From the NCBI GenBank assembly GCA_031292355.1, contig JARLHI010000058.1, positions 41,252-105,251 of the forward strand: DNA of 64,000 bases, given 5' to 3'. The stretch's first letter is position 1; every line of letters starts with the position of its first letter. Position numbers and translations under genes: made by a program. Positions 16,504 to 26,700 of this stretch are shown here, one piece after another. This stretch comes from Candidatus Obscuribacterales bacterium. GTDB taxonomy: Bacteria; Cyanobacteriota; Vampirovibrionia; Obscuribacterales; Obscuribacteraceae. Below the pieces are notes generated by a model. The model saw nothing but the letters and a program-made list of their open reading frames with translations, made no database searches and was not told the DNA's origin.

Positions 16504-17364
16504 TTGAACCAAATTCAAGAAATTAAGACACAAATCGAATTGGCCGATTGGCTTTCTAAAACGCCAATGAATGAGGATTCGACTAAGTTTAAGGGTTTTC
16601 ACCCTGCGCCTAAGTCCTTAGTACTCCCGCTGGCTGTGCTCGAAGCAAATTTAGAATTGTGGCGGTTATTAAAAAATAAGAAGTTCGCCGGGACGTACAA
16701 TGAATACGAACGCACACTTTTGTCGTTTCAACTGGTACTTGGATGGTGTGAATTTTATCAGGCTTATAGATCGGGTCGCATCACAGCAGCTTTTGTCATC
16801 GCTAAACCCGAGCGGGCAGCATTGGCTTTAGGCTATTTCGACGAAGTGGGGCGTACGTGCGGAATTCTTGAGTTCCATGCCCTCAAAGTAACAAAGCTGC
16901 CGGTTATCGAAGTCATCAATCAACCGCAATTAAGTCGCGAGATATCTCTTATTTTGTGCCGCAAATCTATGCTGTCTGCAGGCGACATAATAGACCTCTT
17001 TGCGCAGGCAGGGCACGACCTCGTCTGGCGAGTCATGGCTGATGGTGAGATGTCACCAGATTTGGTGCACATGACCCTTGGATATTTTCTCCAATTTCGA
17101 CATTTGCTCGAGTCAGACAAATATGGAATGATCACAGATTGCAGACAAACCGATGATGGCGTGGTTTTGCATTTTTCATTCTGGTTGAAAGATTCAGCCC
17201 ATATTTTAAAGCGCGCAATCGCCGACATTGCGTTAAAGCTCGATGTACGTGAAATCAGATGGGGAAATTGTGTTCTCACTGTTGAACAGTTCGTCAGGGT
17301 GGTTGAGGAAGGACCGCGTTGTCTTTCAAAAATCTATCCCTCGCGGGAACCAGAAATCATTTAA
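16504..17364 (+). CDS. Hypothetical protein downstream of the Y RNAs (286 aa), start uncertain
   Basis: A soluble protein with no recognised family. It has a helical N-terminal half (ELADWLSK, LEANLELWRLL) and a beta-rich C-terminal half. The frame from 16504 starts with TTG and has no ribosome site. A well-formed start lies upstream in the same frame: GAGGAG then ATG at 16426, encoding MRLSRRSALCSQFE, but a TAA at 16468 interrupts it. Either the gene restarts at the TTG (or at the ATG at codon 18), or the 5' end is mutated. Location after the Ro and Y RNA genes hints at a shared locus, without proof. Confidence 0.6.
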   Translation: MNQIQEIKTQIELADWLSKTPMNEDSTKFKGFHPAPKSLVLPLAVLEANLELWRLLKNKKFAGTYNEYERTLLSFQLVLGWCEFYQAYRSGRITAAFVIAKPERAALALGYFDEVGRTCGILEFHALKVTKLPVIEVINQPQLSREISLILCRKSMLSAGDIIDLFAQAGHDLVWRVMADGEMSPDLVHMTLGYFLQFRHLLESDKYGMITDCRQTDDGVVLHFSFWLKDSAHILKRAIADIALKLDVREIRWGNCVLTVEQFVRVVEEGPRCLSKIYPSREPEII

Positions 17365-17366
17365 AG

Positions 17367-17412
17367 TGGTGTTGCCAGGTCGTGGCGCAGTTGCATGCCG
17401 TGCGAGCAGGCT
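17367..17412 (+). repeat. Dispersed intergenic repeat, family A, partial copy 3
   Basis: GGTGTTGCCAGGTCGTGGCG, then CAGTTGCATGCCGTGCGAGCAGG, matches the first half of the family. It begins directly after the stop codon of the preceding gene. The second half is absent, and 17413-17603 shows no other recognisable feature. Confidence 0.6.
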
Positions 17413-17603
17413 CACACCGCCATTAACTTCGTATTCGCACGCTCAGTCGCAGTTCATGAGAGTGACGGTTGAAGGTGACAGACTGGCCTGCCTGGGCGCC
17501 GATAATGGTGATCACTCCGTCCATGGTGCGTCAGCATTGGGTCTGCTGCAACGACATGCAATGGACCGCAGAAGATTTATGTGGTCAAAGCCAGCCGATA
17601 AGG

Positions 17604-18593
17604 CTATGGCTTCCCAGGCATACGAATCGTCGTCACTTGCGGTTTTATTCCGGCATCAATTTCTGTAATCCACTTTTTGATTTTCGAGCTTTTCCAGAAC
17701 TTTGAGCAATTAATAAGAAATTCTCGCGCCATCTGCAATTGATTTTTGTCAATCAACATGGCGCACAGCCTAAAATCCGGGCCAAACGAGTCAAGCTGCG
17801 GTGAGCCGGGAGTTTGACTTGCCGCAATCAGATATTTCCCTGCCGCCTCAATGTCGCCCTCAATAAATCTGATCTTGCCGAGTATTGTATTTCCATCAAA
17901 AACTGCATTTCCAAAATTCCAGTTATCGTGAAAGTTCTTAGATGATGCCAGCAACTGGTTAGCGGCATCTTCTGCGCGTTTTGTTTCATTGGCTGCAAGA
18001 GCGGCTTGCGCGATATTTGTCAGCGCGTAAAAGCGATGCTCCTCTGAAGTTGCATTGCTGTAACATCTTTCGCCATACTCCAGCGCGAGTAGATAATTCT
18101 CTCGCGCGTCGGTCTCGCTCTGGTGCCCCCCAGCGAGCATATAAATGTCGCTGATTTGATTTAAAAGAGAGTAATCTTCCGATGATGATGACAGCGCTTG
18201 CTTCAATACTTGCACCGCTACTTCTTTTTCATACAAAGTGAAAAACGAAGCCGCATTAGAAACCACGTTGAAGCTTGCTTTGCTTCTTACTTGAGCGAGC
18301 CAAGCCTCTCCGATTTGCCGATATTCATCACTCTCAAAATCAAAGCAGCTCGTGAAAACTGAAATTGACTGTTCTTCAGGTAAATTTTCTACGAGCCACA
18401 ATTTGCTCGCTAAACATTGCTCTGTCTCCTCCTTGTGATGAGCGGAATAATAACCAAGAAGCTGCAAGTGCTTGTAAGGGTCATCGGGGGAAATTTTTAG
18501 TTGTTGCATCAAGGATTTTTTCTGAGCTTTTGTCATTCGAAATCCATCTTGGAACGCATCAAAATAGTCCGGAGTCTCTTCCCATACTTCCAT
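17604..18593 (-). CDS. TPR-like repeat protein, single-unit paralog
   Basis: A 329-residue soluble protein. After an N-terminal helix (MTKAQKKSLMQQLKI) it shows the window-wide unit: LQLLGYYSAH, then ASKLWLVENLPEE, then GEAWLAQV, then VVSNAASFFTLYEKEVAVQVL. The second half has ordinary TPR-like alternation (LLALEYGERCY, LTNIAQAALAANETKRAEDAA). It is related to 55562-56533 and to the repeat units of 10134-12323. No catalytic motif is visible; protein-protein interaction is the likely activity. The ATG at 18593 is accepted as the first in frame; no strong ribosome site is visible. The gene-free stretch 18594-18866 upstream shows nothing. Confidence 0.7.
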   Translation of the reverse strand: MEVWEETPDYFDAFQDGFRMTKAQKKSLMQQLKISPDDPYKHLQLLGYYSAHHKEETEQCLASKLWLVENLPEEQSISVFTSCFDFESDEYRQIGEAWLAQVRSKASFNVVSNAASFFTLYEKEVAVQVLKQALSSSSEDYSLLNQISDIYMLAGGHQSETDARENYLLALEYGERCYSNATSEEHRFYALTNIAQAALAANETKRAEDAANQLLASSKNFHDNWNFGNAVFDGNTILGKIRFIEGDIEAAGKYLIAASQTPGSPQLDSFGPDFRLCAMLIDKNQLQMAREFLINCSKFWKSSKIKKWITEIDAGIKPQVTTIRMPGKP

Positions 18594-18866
18594 TGAACTA
18601 CTACTCCAGGCGAAAGAGGAAATCAGAGTCGGTGATGAATATAATCCCTTAAACCCTAAAGACGGGTTATCTGGACATCGTCGACCGAGAAAAAAAAGTG
18701 ACTTGATGGCATCTGCGGATATCCGATGTCATCTGGCATGCCCCCCACGTTCGTGACCCTCGCATGGCAAAGAGTGCCTGTCACCTCAATAGAGTCACCA
18801 TATTTATAAGGCTTGAGCAAAAGTTCCAATTTTCTTTTATGTGCCTTGTTTCATGACCAGGCTCCA

Positions 18867-19232
18867 CTAGGCTTCAAAGTGACCTTTAAAGTCATTTGGC
18901 TTTCGACTATATTTCTTCAATACATATTTTAGACGAATTTGGCTGTCTTTGGGAAATTCCACGGGGTCTATGGAAATCCGGACATCAGGCGCGTCTTTCA
19001 TGACTATACCATCGAAACCTTTTCCTAAATAAACCAGACAACCCTGCATGGATGCCTTTTTTCCAATCTGTTGAATGAGAGCAGCTCCACTTGGTGAAGA
19101 TACATCGTACTTGTCCGTATAGCTATATCCTGCATCTGATAATTCCCAATGTGGCGAGGCTGCCTTGCCAAATGCGAGCGGACAGCAGGCAATAAGAAGT
19201 AAAAGGACGATAAGTCGCAAATTTATCTTCAT
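18867..19232 (-). CDS. Hypothetical secreted protein (121 aa)
   Basis: A clear signal peptide: MKINLR, hydrophobic LIVLLLLIACCPLAFG, then KAASPHW. The mature part is about 95 residues of beta-strand-like sequence (GCLVYLGKGFDGIVM, DVRISIDPVEF) ending in a basic segment. No family was recognised. It stands alone, about 170 bases from the next gene on the same strand. Confidence 0.65.
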   Translation of the reverse strand: MKINLRLIVLLLLIACCPLAFGKAASPHWELSDAGYSYTDKYDVSSPSGAALIQQIGKKASMQGCLVYLGKGFDGIVMKDAPDVRISIDPVEFPKDSQIRLKYVLKKYSRKPNDFKGHFEA

Positions 19233-19401
19233 AACTTCAAACTCTTAACCATGACGATTCCCGAGACTTGCTCCATCTCCGCTCTTCTTTCCCTTAACCG
19301 TTGAATGATTGTCGTCATCGATTCGTTTTCCATACGGTTCGCTCCAGATAATATTCCAATTCAGAAGCATAGCCAGTCTTCAATTGAAGATGCCAATGAA
19401 T

Positions 19402-19830
19402 TTAGTCTGCCCACAGATGATAGTCATAATAGATACCGTGTCGGAACTCAATGGTCATGAATCGCGTGTCGATTAGGTCTGGACCAAGCGGATATGTCAG
19501 TTCCGAGGGATTCACTCTCTTTGTTTGATTCTCGGGACCTAACAGTGCACGCACCTCGGCCATAGATTTGCCGGCGAGTCGTCGCGATAGGCTAAAAACC
19601 ATTCGTTCTCTCAGACCTGCCATGTACAAGCGCGACGACTCTTCAGCTTTCTTCGGCTCCTTCGCCCGATCAAAGAGGTCGTTGTCAGCAACCTTCCAGA
19701 CTGCATTATCGAATGGAAGGTCATCGAACCATTTGTGACCATTCATGGCACCTAGAATCAAAATTCGACCTAACAACAGGGCTATGCACGTTACGGCTAT
19801 GCGCGAAACAATGATTGACCTGCGCGACAT
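19402..19830 (-). CDS. Membrane-anchored protein with SmpA/BamE-like C-terminal pattern
   Basis: The ATG at 19830 has GGA eight bases upstream; a TTG at 19842 is in frame but poorer. One N-terminal membrane helix (IVSRIAVTCIALLLGRILILG). The C-terminal 65 residues follow a common exported-protein pattern: LAGKSMAEVRALLGPENQTK, then YPLG, then MTIEFRHG. This helix-turn-strand arrangement resembles the small SmpA/OmlA fold used by envelope-assembly lipoproteins. The resemblance is by pattern only and the function is not established. Confidence 0.6.
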   Translation of the reverse strand: MSRRSIIVSRIAVTCIALLLGRILILGAMNGHKWFDDLPFDNAVWKVADNDLFDRAKEPKKAEESSRLYMAGLRERMVFSLSRRLAGKSMAEVRALLGPENQTKRVNPSELTYPLGPDLIDTRFMTIEFRHGIYYDYHLWAD

Positions 19831-19943
19831 TTCTAATTCCAATGTGTCTTTTCTACAGTTCTATCACACCAGTTTCAACCACATAACCAGCAGCGAATAT
19901 GTTCTCACTGCCACCACGAACATCCGAGTCTCGCTAAGTTAAA

Positions 19944-22391
19944 TCAATGAGCCACACATTGTTCGGCGTCAAGCGATGCTAATCGCTTCTCGATCTTTTT
20001 AGCCTCATCTGCGTACACTTTGTCCGTCAATGACTTTTTTAAATCTAGCAATTGCTCACGCGTTTTCGGGGCAATCGACATGCCTGGCTTGTTTATTGAT
20101 GTAATCAATCTTTTCAAGGCCGATTCGGCATCCTTTGGCTGATTCGTTTTTATGTAGTATTCAGCGATAGCTATCAACCATGCTCGTGTCTCTCCAGCAT
20201 CATCTCCGAATTTGGTTTGCGCCATGTCCAAACATTTTGTGAGCAAGTTTTTTCCACTATGAACATCGCCAGAGTCCGCGCATTTGCTTGCGCACTTAAC
20301 CACGCGCTCCCTAACCATGCTAATCGAAAGTTCCCCGCCTTCTTGCAAAGCATAGCCGTAGGCTTCCAGGAAAAATTGCCCAGCGGTTTTCAATTGACCG
20401 TCTGCAACCAACCGATCGCCAAACGAAGAAGCTATTCCTGAAAGTGCTGGATAAAGTACTTGTTTCTTGCCTTGCGTGTCCTTCAACTGTTTGTGCAACG
20501 CCTTGACTGCTTCCCATTTACTCAAAAATTTGTCGTATTTTTTGTAAAAGAGATAATGATCCTCAGTTTGCAGCATGCTCAAAAGTAAAACTCGCGGATC
20601 GTTTTCTTTGGCTCGCCAAGTTTCTAACTCTTCGGCGCTATCAATGCGTGCTTCGTTGAAACCGCGGGCGTTTTGCAACGCAAGCAGCAAAAATACAGCG
20701 CTAGCTGGCTTATTGCTTGCTTTGGCCTCGCTAATCAATTGCTCGAGTTTCGCGAAAGCTTTCGAGTCCGGTCGCGAACCAATAATTTGTCCCTGAAAAC
20801 CCAAATAGTCATCCAGAGCGCCAACAGGTCTGCGCCCAGTCCCACAGTGGCTCTCCCACCACGTCGCAGCAAGAGGATCATCAAAACCATTGACCATCCG
20901 CGCATGAACGATACGCAGCAACAGAGGTTCGCTTTCTTGATCATGCTCGCATTGCTTTAGATGAATGCTAATGTCTTTGAAGCAATCGAACATTTGTTCG
21001 CTTTGTTTATCGGTTGCGTTTTTCTCATACACCGCAACCGCTTCTTTGAGGTGCGGGACCGCCTCATCGCAATGTTTGCTCTCGAATTCCTTAGTCGAAA
21101 ACTCAGTCAGCGCCTTAACTTTTTCCAAAGGCGGCGCATGCGAATTATCAATTGCGGCTTTGAGCTTTTGCTCATGCTCTGAGGCTATTTTTTGCTTCTG
21201 AGATGAGAGCTCCAATTTCAATTTAGCTTGTGCTTCGCTAATACCTTTAGAGTCACCAGCGCTAGCCAGAACCGCCTCATACTCTTTCTCCATCTCAGGC
21301 ATGTATCTTTCAATGGCGTCTGGCCATTTGCTGTGACGACAAAATTCCATGCCTTCGTTCAAAACAGCGATTGCCTCTTTGGTCTTGCCTGCCTTATTCA
21401 ACATGTCAGCCCATTGCGCTATGGTGCGACCATAACCCGCGTTCATTGCATCCTCAGTCATCTTTCGCTCATTGTCGAAAGCGGCCCTGTAGAATTTGTC
21501 TGCTTCATTTGTATCGACACTAGACAATTTTTCTGCAAAGTAGCCATAAGAAACTCGATCTCTCCAGCGAACCTGATCAGGAGATAGCGTTGCTTTGAGA
21601 TACTCTTCAGACAGTACTGCGGTTTGTTGATTCAAATTATGATCGAAAAGAAAATGCAGATAATTATTCAATACACTAGTCAACTGTTGGTTGTCCTTGA
21701 GTGTTCTCGCAAATGCTATCGACAATTCATAGTACTTTTTCGCATTCTCTATGTCTCCAGACTCAGCATAAATGCGTGCTAAAGTTTCCTCGCACCGGCC
21801 AACGTTGTCGGTGGCGGGTTTTACCGTTTGCAGGTCGCTTAAAGTCTCAAGCAGCAACGAAATTGCTTCCTGATACCTCTTGTGGCTGGAACATGCAAAC
21901 GCAACCATTTGTACTTCGTGATACTGCGAATCTATTGACACGCCGGGCTGATTTTGAAGCAACTTCAAGCGTTGTTGAGCCAGATATTTATACGCATCAA
22001 GACTCATTTGATTGTGGCATTGCCCAACTATTTCGCTTAGCGTCCTTAGCATTTCACGTTGGTCTGCCACAGGCATTTTTGCTGCCACCAAGAATGCTTT
22101 ATCTAAGCTCGTTCGCGCCGTTTCGAAATTATTTGAAAACAGTGGCTCGCGAGCGGCAGCTAAATATTTGGCCGCTGCCGCTACAAATCTCTGAGCTTTT
22201 GCGTCTGCATCCCCAGCTTTCACGATTTCAAGCTCGCGTTCTCTTTGGGACGCCGGCGTACTGCTGTACAGTGCTTTGAAGGAATTTGCATTTACTGCTT
22301 CATCTGCAGCTACTGCCTTAATCGGTGCAACGACCGCAACTAAAATTGTGCATGTAATTGCATTGTGCCAAAAATAGCGAAGTTTGCGCAT
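19944..22391 (-). CDS. Large secreted TPR protein (815 aa)
   Basis: Signal peptide residues 1-29 (hydrophobic ITCTILVAVVAPIKAVA). The mature protein is TPR repeats throughout. Typical helices include KAQRFVAAAAKYLAAAREPL, CEETLARIYAESGDIENAKK, AQWADMLNKAGKTKEAIAVL and LIAIAEYYIKTNQPKDAESA. A charged coiled-coil segment (AQAKLKLELSSQKQKIASEH) sits around residue 395. Secreted TPR proteins of this size usually act as periplasmic scaffolds. It is transcribed alone on the minus strand. Confidence 0.75.
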   Translation of the reverse strand: MRKLRYFWHNAITCTILVAVVAPIKAVAADEAVNANSFKALYSSTPASQRERELEIVKAGDADAKAQRFVAAAAKYLAAAREPLFSNNFETARTSLDKAFLVAAKMPVADQREMLRTLSEIVGQCHNQMSLDAYKYLAQQRLKLLQNQPGVSIDSQYHEVQMVAFACSSHKRYQEAISLLLETLSDLQTVKPATDNVGRCEETLARIYAESGDIENAKKYYELSIAFARTLKDNQQLTSVLNNYLHFLFDHNLNQQTAVLSEEYLKATLSPDQVRWRDRVSYGYFAEKLSSVDTNEADKFYRAAFDNERKMTEDAMNAGYGRTIAQWADMLNKAGKTKEAIAVLNEGMEFCRHSKWPDAIERYMPEMEKEYEAVLASAGDSKGISEAQAKLKLELSSQKQKIASEHEQKLKAAIDNSHAPPLEKVKALTEFSTKEFESKHCDEAVPHLKEAVAVYEKNATDKQSEQMFDCFKDISIHLKQCEHDQESEPLLLRIVHARMVNGFDDPLAATWWESHCGTGRRPVGALDDYLGFQGQIIGSRPDSKAFAKLEQLISEAKASNKPASAVFLLLALQNARGFNEARIDSAEELETWRAKENDPRVLLLSMLQTEDHYLFYKKYDKFLSKWEAVKALHKQLKDTQGKKQVLYPALSGIASSFGDRLVADGQLKTAGQFFLEAYGYALQEGGELSISMVRERVVKCASKCADSGDVHSGKNLLTKCLDMAQTKFGDDAGETRAWLIAIAEYYIKTNQPKDAESALKRLITSINKPGMSIAPKTREQLLDLKKSLTDKVYADEAKKIEKRLASLDAEQCVAH

Positions 22392-22694
22392 TCAACCTCT
22401 GCGTTTAACCGAACTAGCCACTGCAATCCGATGATTGGATCACATTTGTCAGACGTACTTGAAAGAATATATTAGACTATTGTCGCCTCACTTCTGCATT
22501 AAGTTTGCTCAGGCGGGCCGCACTGGGCTGTCATACTGGCTCTTTCAGGTCAGACAAATCCGGAGATGCTATTGAAATTAGAAATCTGAAGCCGTGCGTT
22601 TAACGCTTTTAAATATTTAGGTCAACGCAAGTAATATTGCGCATCATTTGCTGCTGCCAGAAAACATTTGTCGCTTTGTAGGGAGAGTGGCAGG
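22392..22694. other. Intergenic stretch without recognised genes
   Basis: About 300 bases between two minus-strand genes. The part nearest 22391 should hold the promoter of the TPR gene, but no convincing -35/-10 pair was found. No repeat of family A or B is present. Confidence 0.5.
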
Positions 22695-23564
22695 CTATTT
22701 TAATTTGTCTAATTCATCCTGGATGCATTTGGTATCTGTCACTCCAAGCTTGTTACTGGCAGCCATTTTGGCGTTTAGAACGTCTTTCATCAGACTCATG
22801 CGCTTAGCAGATTCATTTGTTTGAAAATTAGCGCTTTCGCTTGCCGTTTGAATATCTTTTTGTATTGAGCTTAATTCTTGCAATGCAAACGATGGAATGC
22901 CCTGCTTACTGGCTTCTTGTGCCATGTTGTAGCGCAGTTGCAGCACTTCCAGTTTTTCGACATTTGTGGCTGTCGCCTGTTTTTCTTTTTCAGCAATCTT
23001 GTCGGCAAGACGTTTAACTGACTCATTCTTCATTGCCACGGCTCGCCAGTCGGTCATTGCAGGTTTGCCAGCCAATATTGGTGGCGGTGGAATCATACCC
23101 CCAAATCGCACGCCAGGCGGTGGAGGTGGAACCGCGCTATCAGATGGCACAGGCACTCTGGGGCGAGTTGACGATGATTTGCTCTGTGCAGCGAGATCTT
23201 TCCCTTGAGCAAACAGAGACTGGGAACACAAAAAGACGACGAATGCAGCAGCGGTGCTGCGCAACTTGCGCCAGGTGTCTCGAATGCGACGCATACCAAC
23301 CGGGCAGTCGTCGGTAAGGATTGTTCCATCAGCACGCCGATAAAGCTGCATACAGATAGAAGCGCCGCTGACCTCCGCTTTCTGCAGTAACATTGTTGTT
23401 TCTTTTGCAGACATTTTTGATACATCGTATACCTTCTTGTGGCAGTCCCCGCAAAATCGAACCGCCTCTTCGTGAGTGCGTTGCATATCACCCCAGAGCA
23501 TTGGACATGGACTAGCAATTCTCAAGTTGTTGATAATGTCGCGAGTACCGTCTTCCATAGCCAT
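22695..23564 (-). CDS. Membrane protein with N-terminal Cys-rich (CxxC ... DCPVG) domain
   Basis: AGAGG precedes the ATG at 23564. Residues 1-95 hold a five-cysteine pattern: SPCPMLW (Cys20), FCGDCHKKVYDVS (Cys38, Cys41), SICMQLYRRADGT (Cys71) and TDDCPVGMR (Cys87). The block is recognisable from other bacterial hypothetical proteins, where it precedes a membrane helix; it could bind a metal or cofactor. A single membrane helix follows (STAAAFVVFLCSQSLFA, about 103-119), then a Pro-rich linker and a coiled-coil-like tail (KLADKIAEKEKQATATNVEK). The N-terminal domain would be cytosolic and the tail outside. The function is unknown. Confidence 0.7.
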   Translation of the reverse strand: MAMEDGTRDIINNLRIASPCPMLWGDMQRTHEEAVRFCGDCHKKVYDVSKMSAKETTMLLQKAEVSGASICMQLYRRADGTILTDDCPVGMRRIRDTWRKLRSTAAAFVVFLCSQSLFAQGKDLAAQSKSSSTRPRVPVPSDSAVPPPPPGVRFGGMIPPPPILAGKPAMTDWRAVAMKNESVKRLADKIAEKEKQATATNVEKLEVLQLRYNMAQEASKQGIPSFALQELSSIQKDIQTASESANFQTNESAKRMSLMKDVLNAKMAASNKLGVTDTKCIQDELDKLK

Positions 23565-23764
23565 AGGTAGCCTCTGCGTTGGTGCTGACAGCGTTTACCG
23601 TTGCAAGTCCGTTGCTTCATCATAACCTACCCAGTCTTGGCGTCCACCTGATTAACCCTGTATCGCCCTCAGGCGAAATTTCTGAAGCAATCGAAACTTG
23701 TGACCAAAGCGCTCGATGCTGATAAGATCGAGCAAATATTCTCAGTTCGCCAAGAAAGTCTGCA

Positions 23765-26700
23765 ATGAATTTGAAAACTCCTACTGACTCTCAAAAATTC
23801 AACCAGCGCTTAGGTAGTGTCATGCTGCTTTGTCTTTGCCTGAACCTTCTTCCAGTCGGACGAGCTGTCAGTGCACACAATTCTGTTGAGCGTGGTGTCA
23901 GTCTGCAGACCGCTAATAAGTCAATTCCTGTGCGCGGCTTGGTACCAGTTACATTCGACAACTTGAATTCACGAGAATATTGCATCTCTCAGCAAAAAAT
24001 TCATGTGTCGCCTTTCAACATTTATTTGATTTCTATAGACCATAAAAATCTGAAGAATCTAAGCGCCAAGCAAATCGATGCGCTCACCTGGGGAGAAGTT
24101 GGTTCGTCAATGCAACTAACTTACATTCAACATGATGGAAAAGTTAAAACCATAAATCTTGTTCGGCAAGCCGTCGCAGAAAAACGACTAAATCAATGCA
24201 ACGAGATAAACACTTACGATCGCGATAATCGCAGCTGCGACTTGAATCAGGGATTCGTAGAAAAAAGCCTTGACATTGAAGCTAGAGCAACGCAGAATCT
24301 TATTTTGCGAGAAGCCGGAGAATGGCCGGATGATACCAGTGAGAGTCTGGCGTCAGCTGCAATTTGTGCGGCATTGACAAATTATGAAATCGGTAATATC
24401 GCCAGTGGTGATAGATTTCTTGAACTATTTGAGCATCGACACCAGCGCGGAAAGAAAATTCGGCTCCTTCAGAACAGATTAGTGGTTGATGCCGTTAAGA
24501 CGCTCATCTCGGTCGGTAAAATCGATGACGCCAGACTTCTCTTAACCCTTCTCGCTGAAGGTAAAGGGATGAGTGTTGTTGACGAGATCGGAAGCTTTAG
24601 AACGCTTGCGCAAGCCGAAGCAAAAATCGACGTTGCAAAAGCGCTGGATGTGATTTCGAGCTACGGCGACTTTCTCAAATACACACGAGGGGGTAATGGT
24701 GAGTCAAATGAAAGCTGGGTTGCCCAAATTTATATGCAGGCGGGCGCGTTTCAGAAAGCCCAGAAAATCTATGAATGGCAAATTGCTGGGCAGCAGCCAA
24801 AGCACAACGACGAAATTGATTGGCAGAGCGCGCAGAGCTTAGCCCTGAAGTTTTACAAGCTAGCACAGATGCAATACCTATCTGGTGACAAAGCTGGCGC
24901 ACTACTTTCATTGCAACAAGCAACCGAGAAATTGACAGATTCTATTCCTGCCGAAGTAAGAGATGTTCTATCGGATGCGCCTGGTGTCTTTCCAACTTTA
25001 GCGGACCTGACAGCAGCGAAAGATGCTGTTGCAAATGGCAAAGATTTTCCCTCTGAGAACTTGCACATCGACATTTCTGAAGATTCTTTCCCTGATGTGA
25101 GGAGCTGTCATAATGCAATCGCTGAGGGAGACAAGCGTTTGTCCTCAAAATTAGCACATTCATTTCTTGAAAAATATAAGTCTGAACCATTGCCTTCTGA
25201 GCATTCACCTGGCAGGCAAAATCTGTACTGCTCAATATTGAGTCTCGCCCGCGAAATGTCAGACCGCGGCTGGTTTGATTTGTCTGATGAAATAATCAAA
25301 TCTCTCAAACAACATGCACACGGAAACGATGCAAGTGCTGTCGCCAAAATATTTCTCGAGGCTGAACTCACTTATAACGCCAGTCAAAAACATAAATCAG
25401 CTGATACCGCATGGCGTCAGTTCGATGAAATCTATGAAAAGGAATCGCCTACCCCAAAAACTTCCCAAGGTCAAAAACTCAGACAAATGGCTATTCCGTT
25501 TTACTATGCCGGTGAGTTGAAGCGTGCAGAGACCTTTATTAATCGTTCGCTGTCTGTCGAGCACAGTAACATGGGAGTGTTAGATGCTGCCTGTATTGCC
25601 GCGCGACAAAACAAATGGCAGGAGGCAGAAAATTACTGGAAGCAGCTCAGGGCATTTAAACCCTCTAAATATAGTGGTTTTCGCCACACGGTGCTCGAAT
25701 TATGCTCTTTGTACTGGCAGAACAACAAAAAAGTTCAAACCATGTCAATGTTGCAAGAAGTCCTGACAAAGCCAATTGGACCGAGCGATGTTCAACTGAA
25801 ACAAAGTGAAGTCGATCTAGAACTTTACTTGGCGCAGTTACTACTTGAATCTAAAAGATTTTCAGAAGCGCATAAAATTGCTAGCTCCGCTGCTCGAAAG
25901 TTGTCGGTTCAGTTAAGTTGGCCACAGTGTGTGGTCGTGGCACAGTGCGCTGAAGCTGCAGGTGATTTTTCTGAGGCGACAAAATATTACAGCATGCGTC
26001 CCAACCGAATGCTGCCGAATTATTTTCAAACAAACAGCGAATGCGAACTAGGGTACATGCAGAAAGCGCTCGAGATGTCCATTAAAGTTCCTGGCTATGA
26101 CAGGCAGGCTCTTGCAAAATTATATGCAGCTGTTGCTGAACGTCTGGAGCGACGAAACCCAGATAAAGCGTGTGACCTATACCAGCGAGCGAGCAACTTA
26201 ATAGCCAGTGCAGATCCTCAAAAATCAATTTTTTTAATGAAAGGCGCAAACGTGCTTGATCCAATCGGCGCACTTGCACCACCGGACGAATGGACTGTCG
26301 TATTGACAGAAGAGAAGCAGGCTCAAAATCTCAAGAAAGCGATCAGTCTTAGAACTGAAGGTGCAAAATTAGCGGAAGCTAACGGAGAGCCACATGCAAG
26401 GGAACAATGGGCTGATGTTGCATCAACTGAATTGAGAGCCGGGTTGACGTCTCAGACAATTGAACATCTTCGTCATGTGATGGCTCTGTACACAAGTCAG
26501 AGCGCAAAGAAACACGAAGGGGTGCTAGGCTCTCCACCGCGGGCTATCGTTGAATTGAGTTACAGCACTCATGCCGAAGAGGCGGAAAAATTGCTGATCG
26601 AGGCGGCGTCAAAAGCCACTGCAGTTGCCGGTCCAAGCAGTGTTGCGGCACAGGCTCAACTGGTGGAATTATTTGAATATTATTTGCGGCAAAAAAAATA

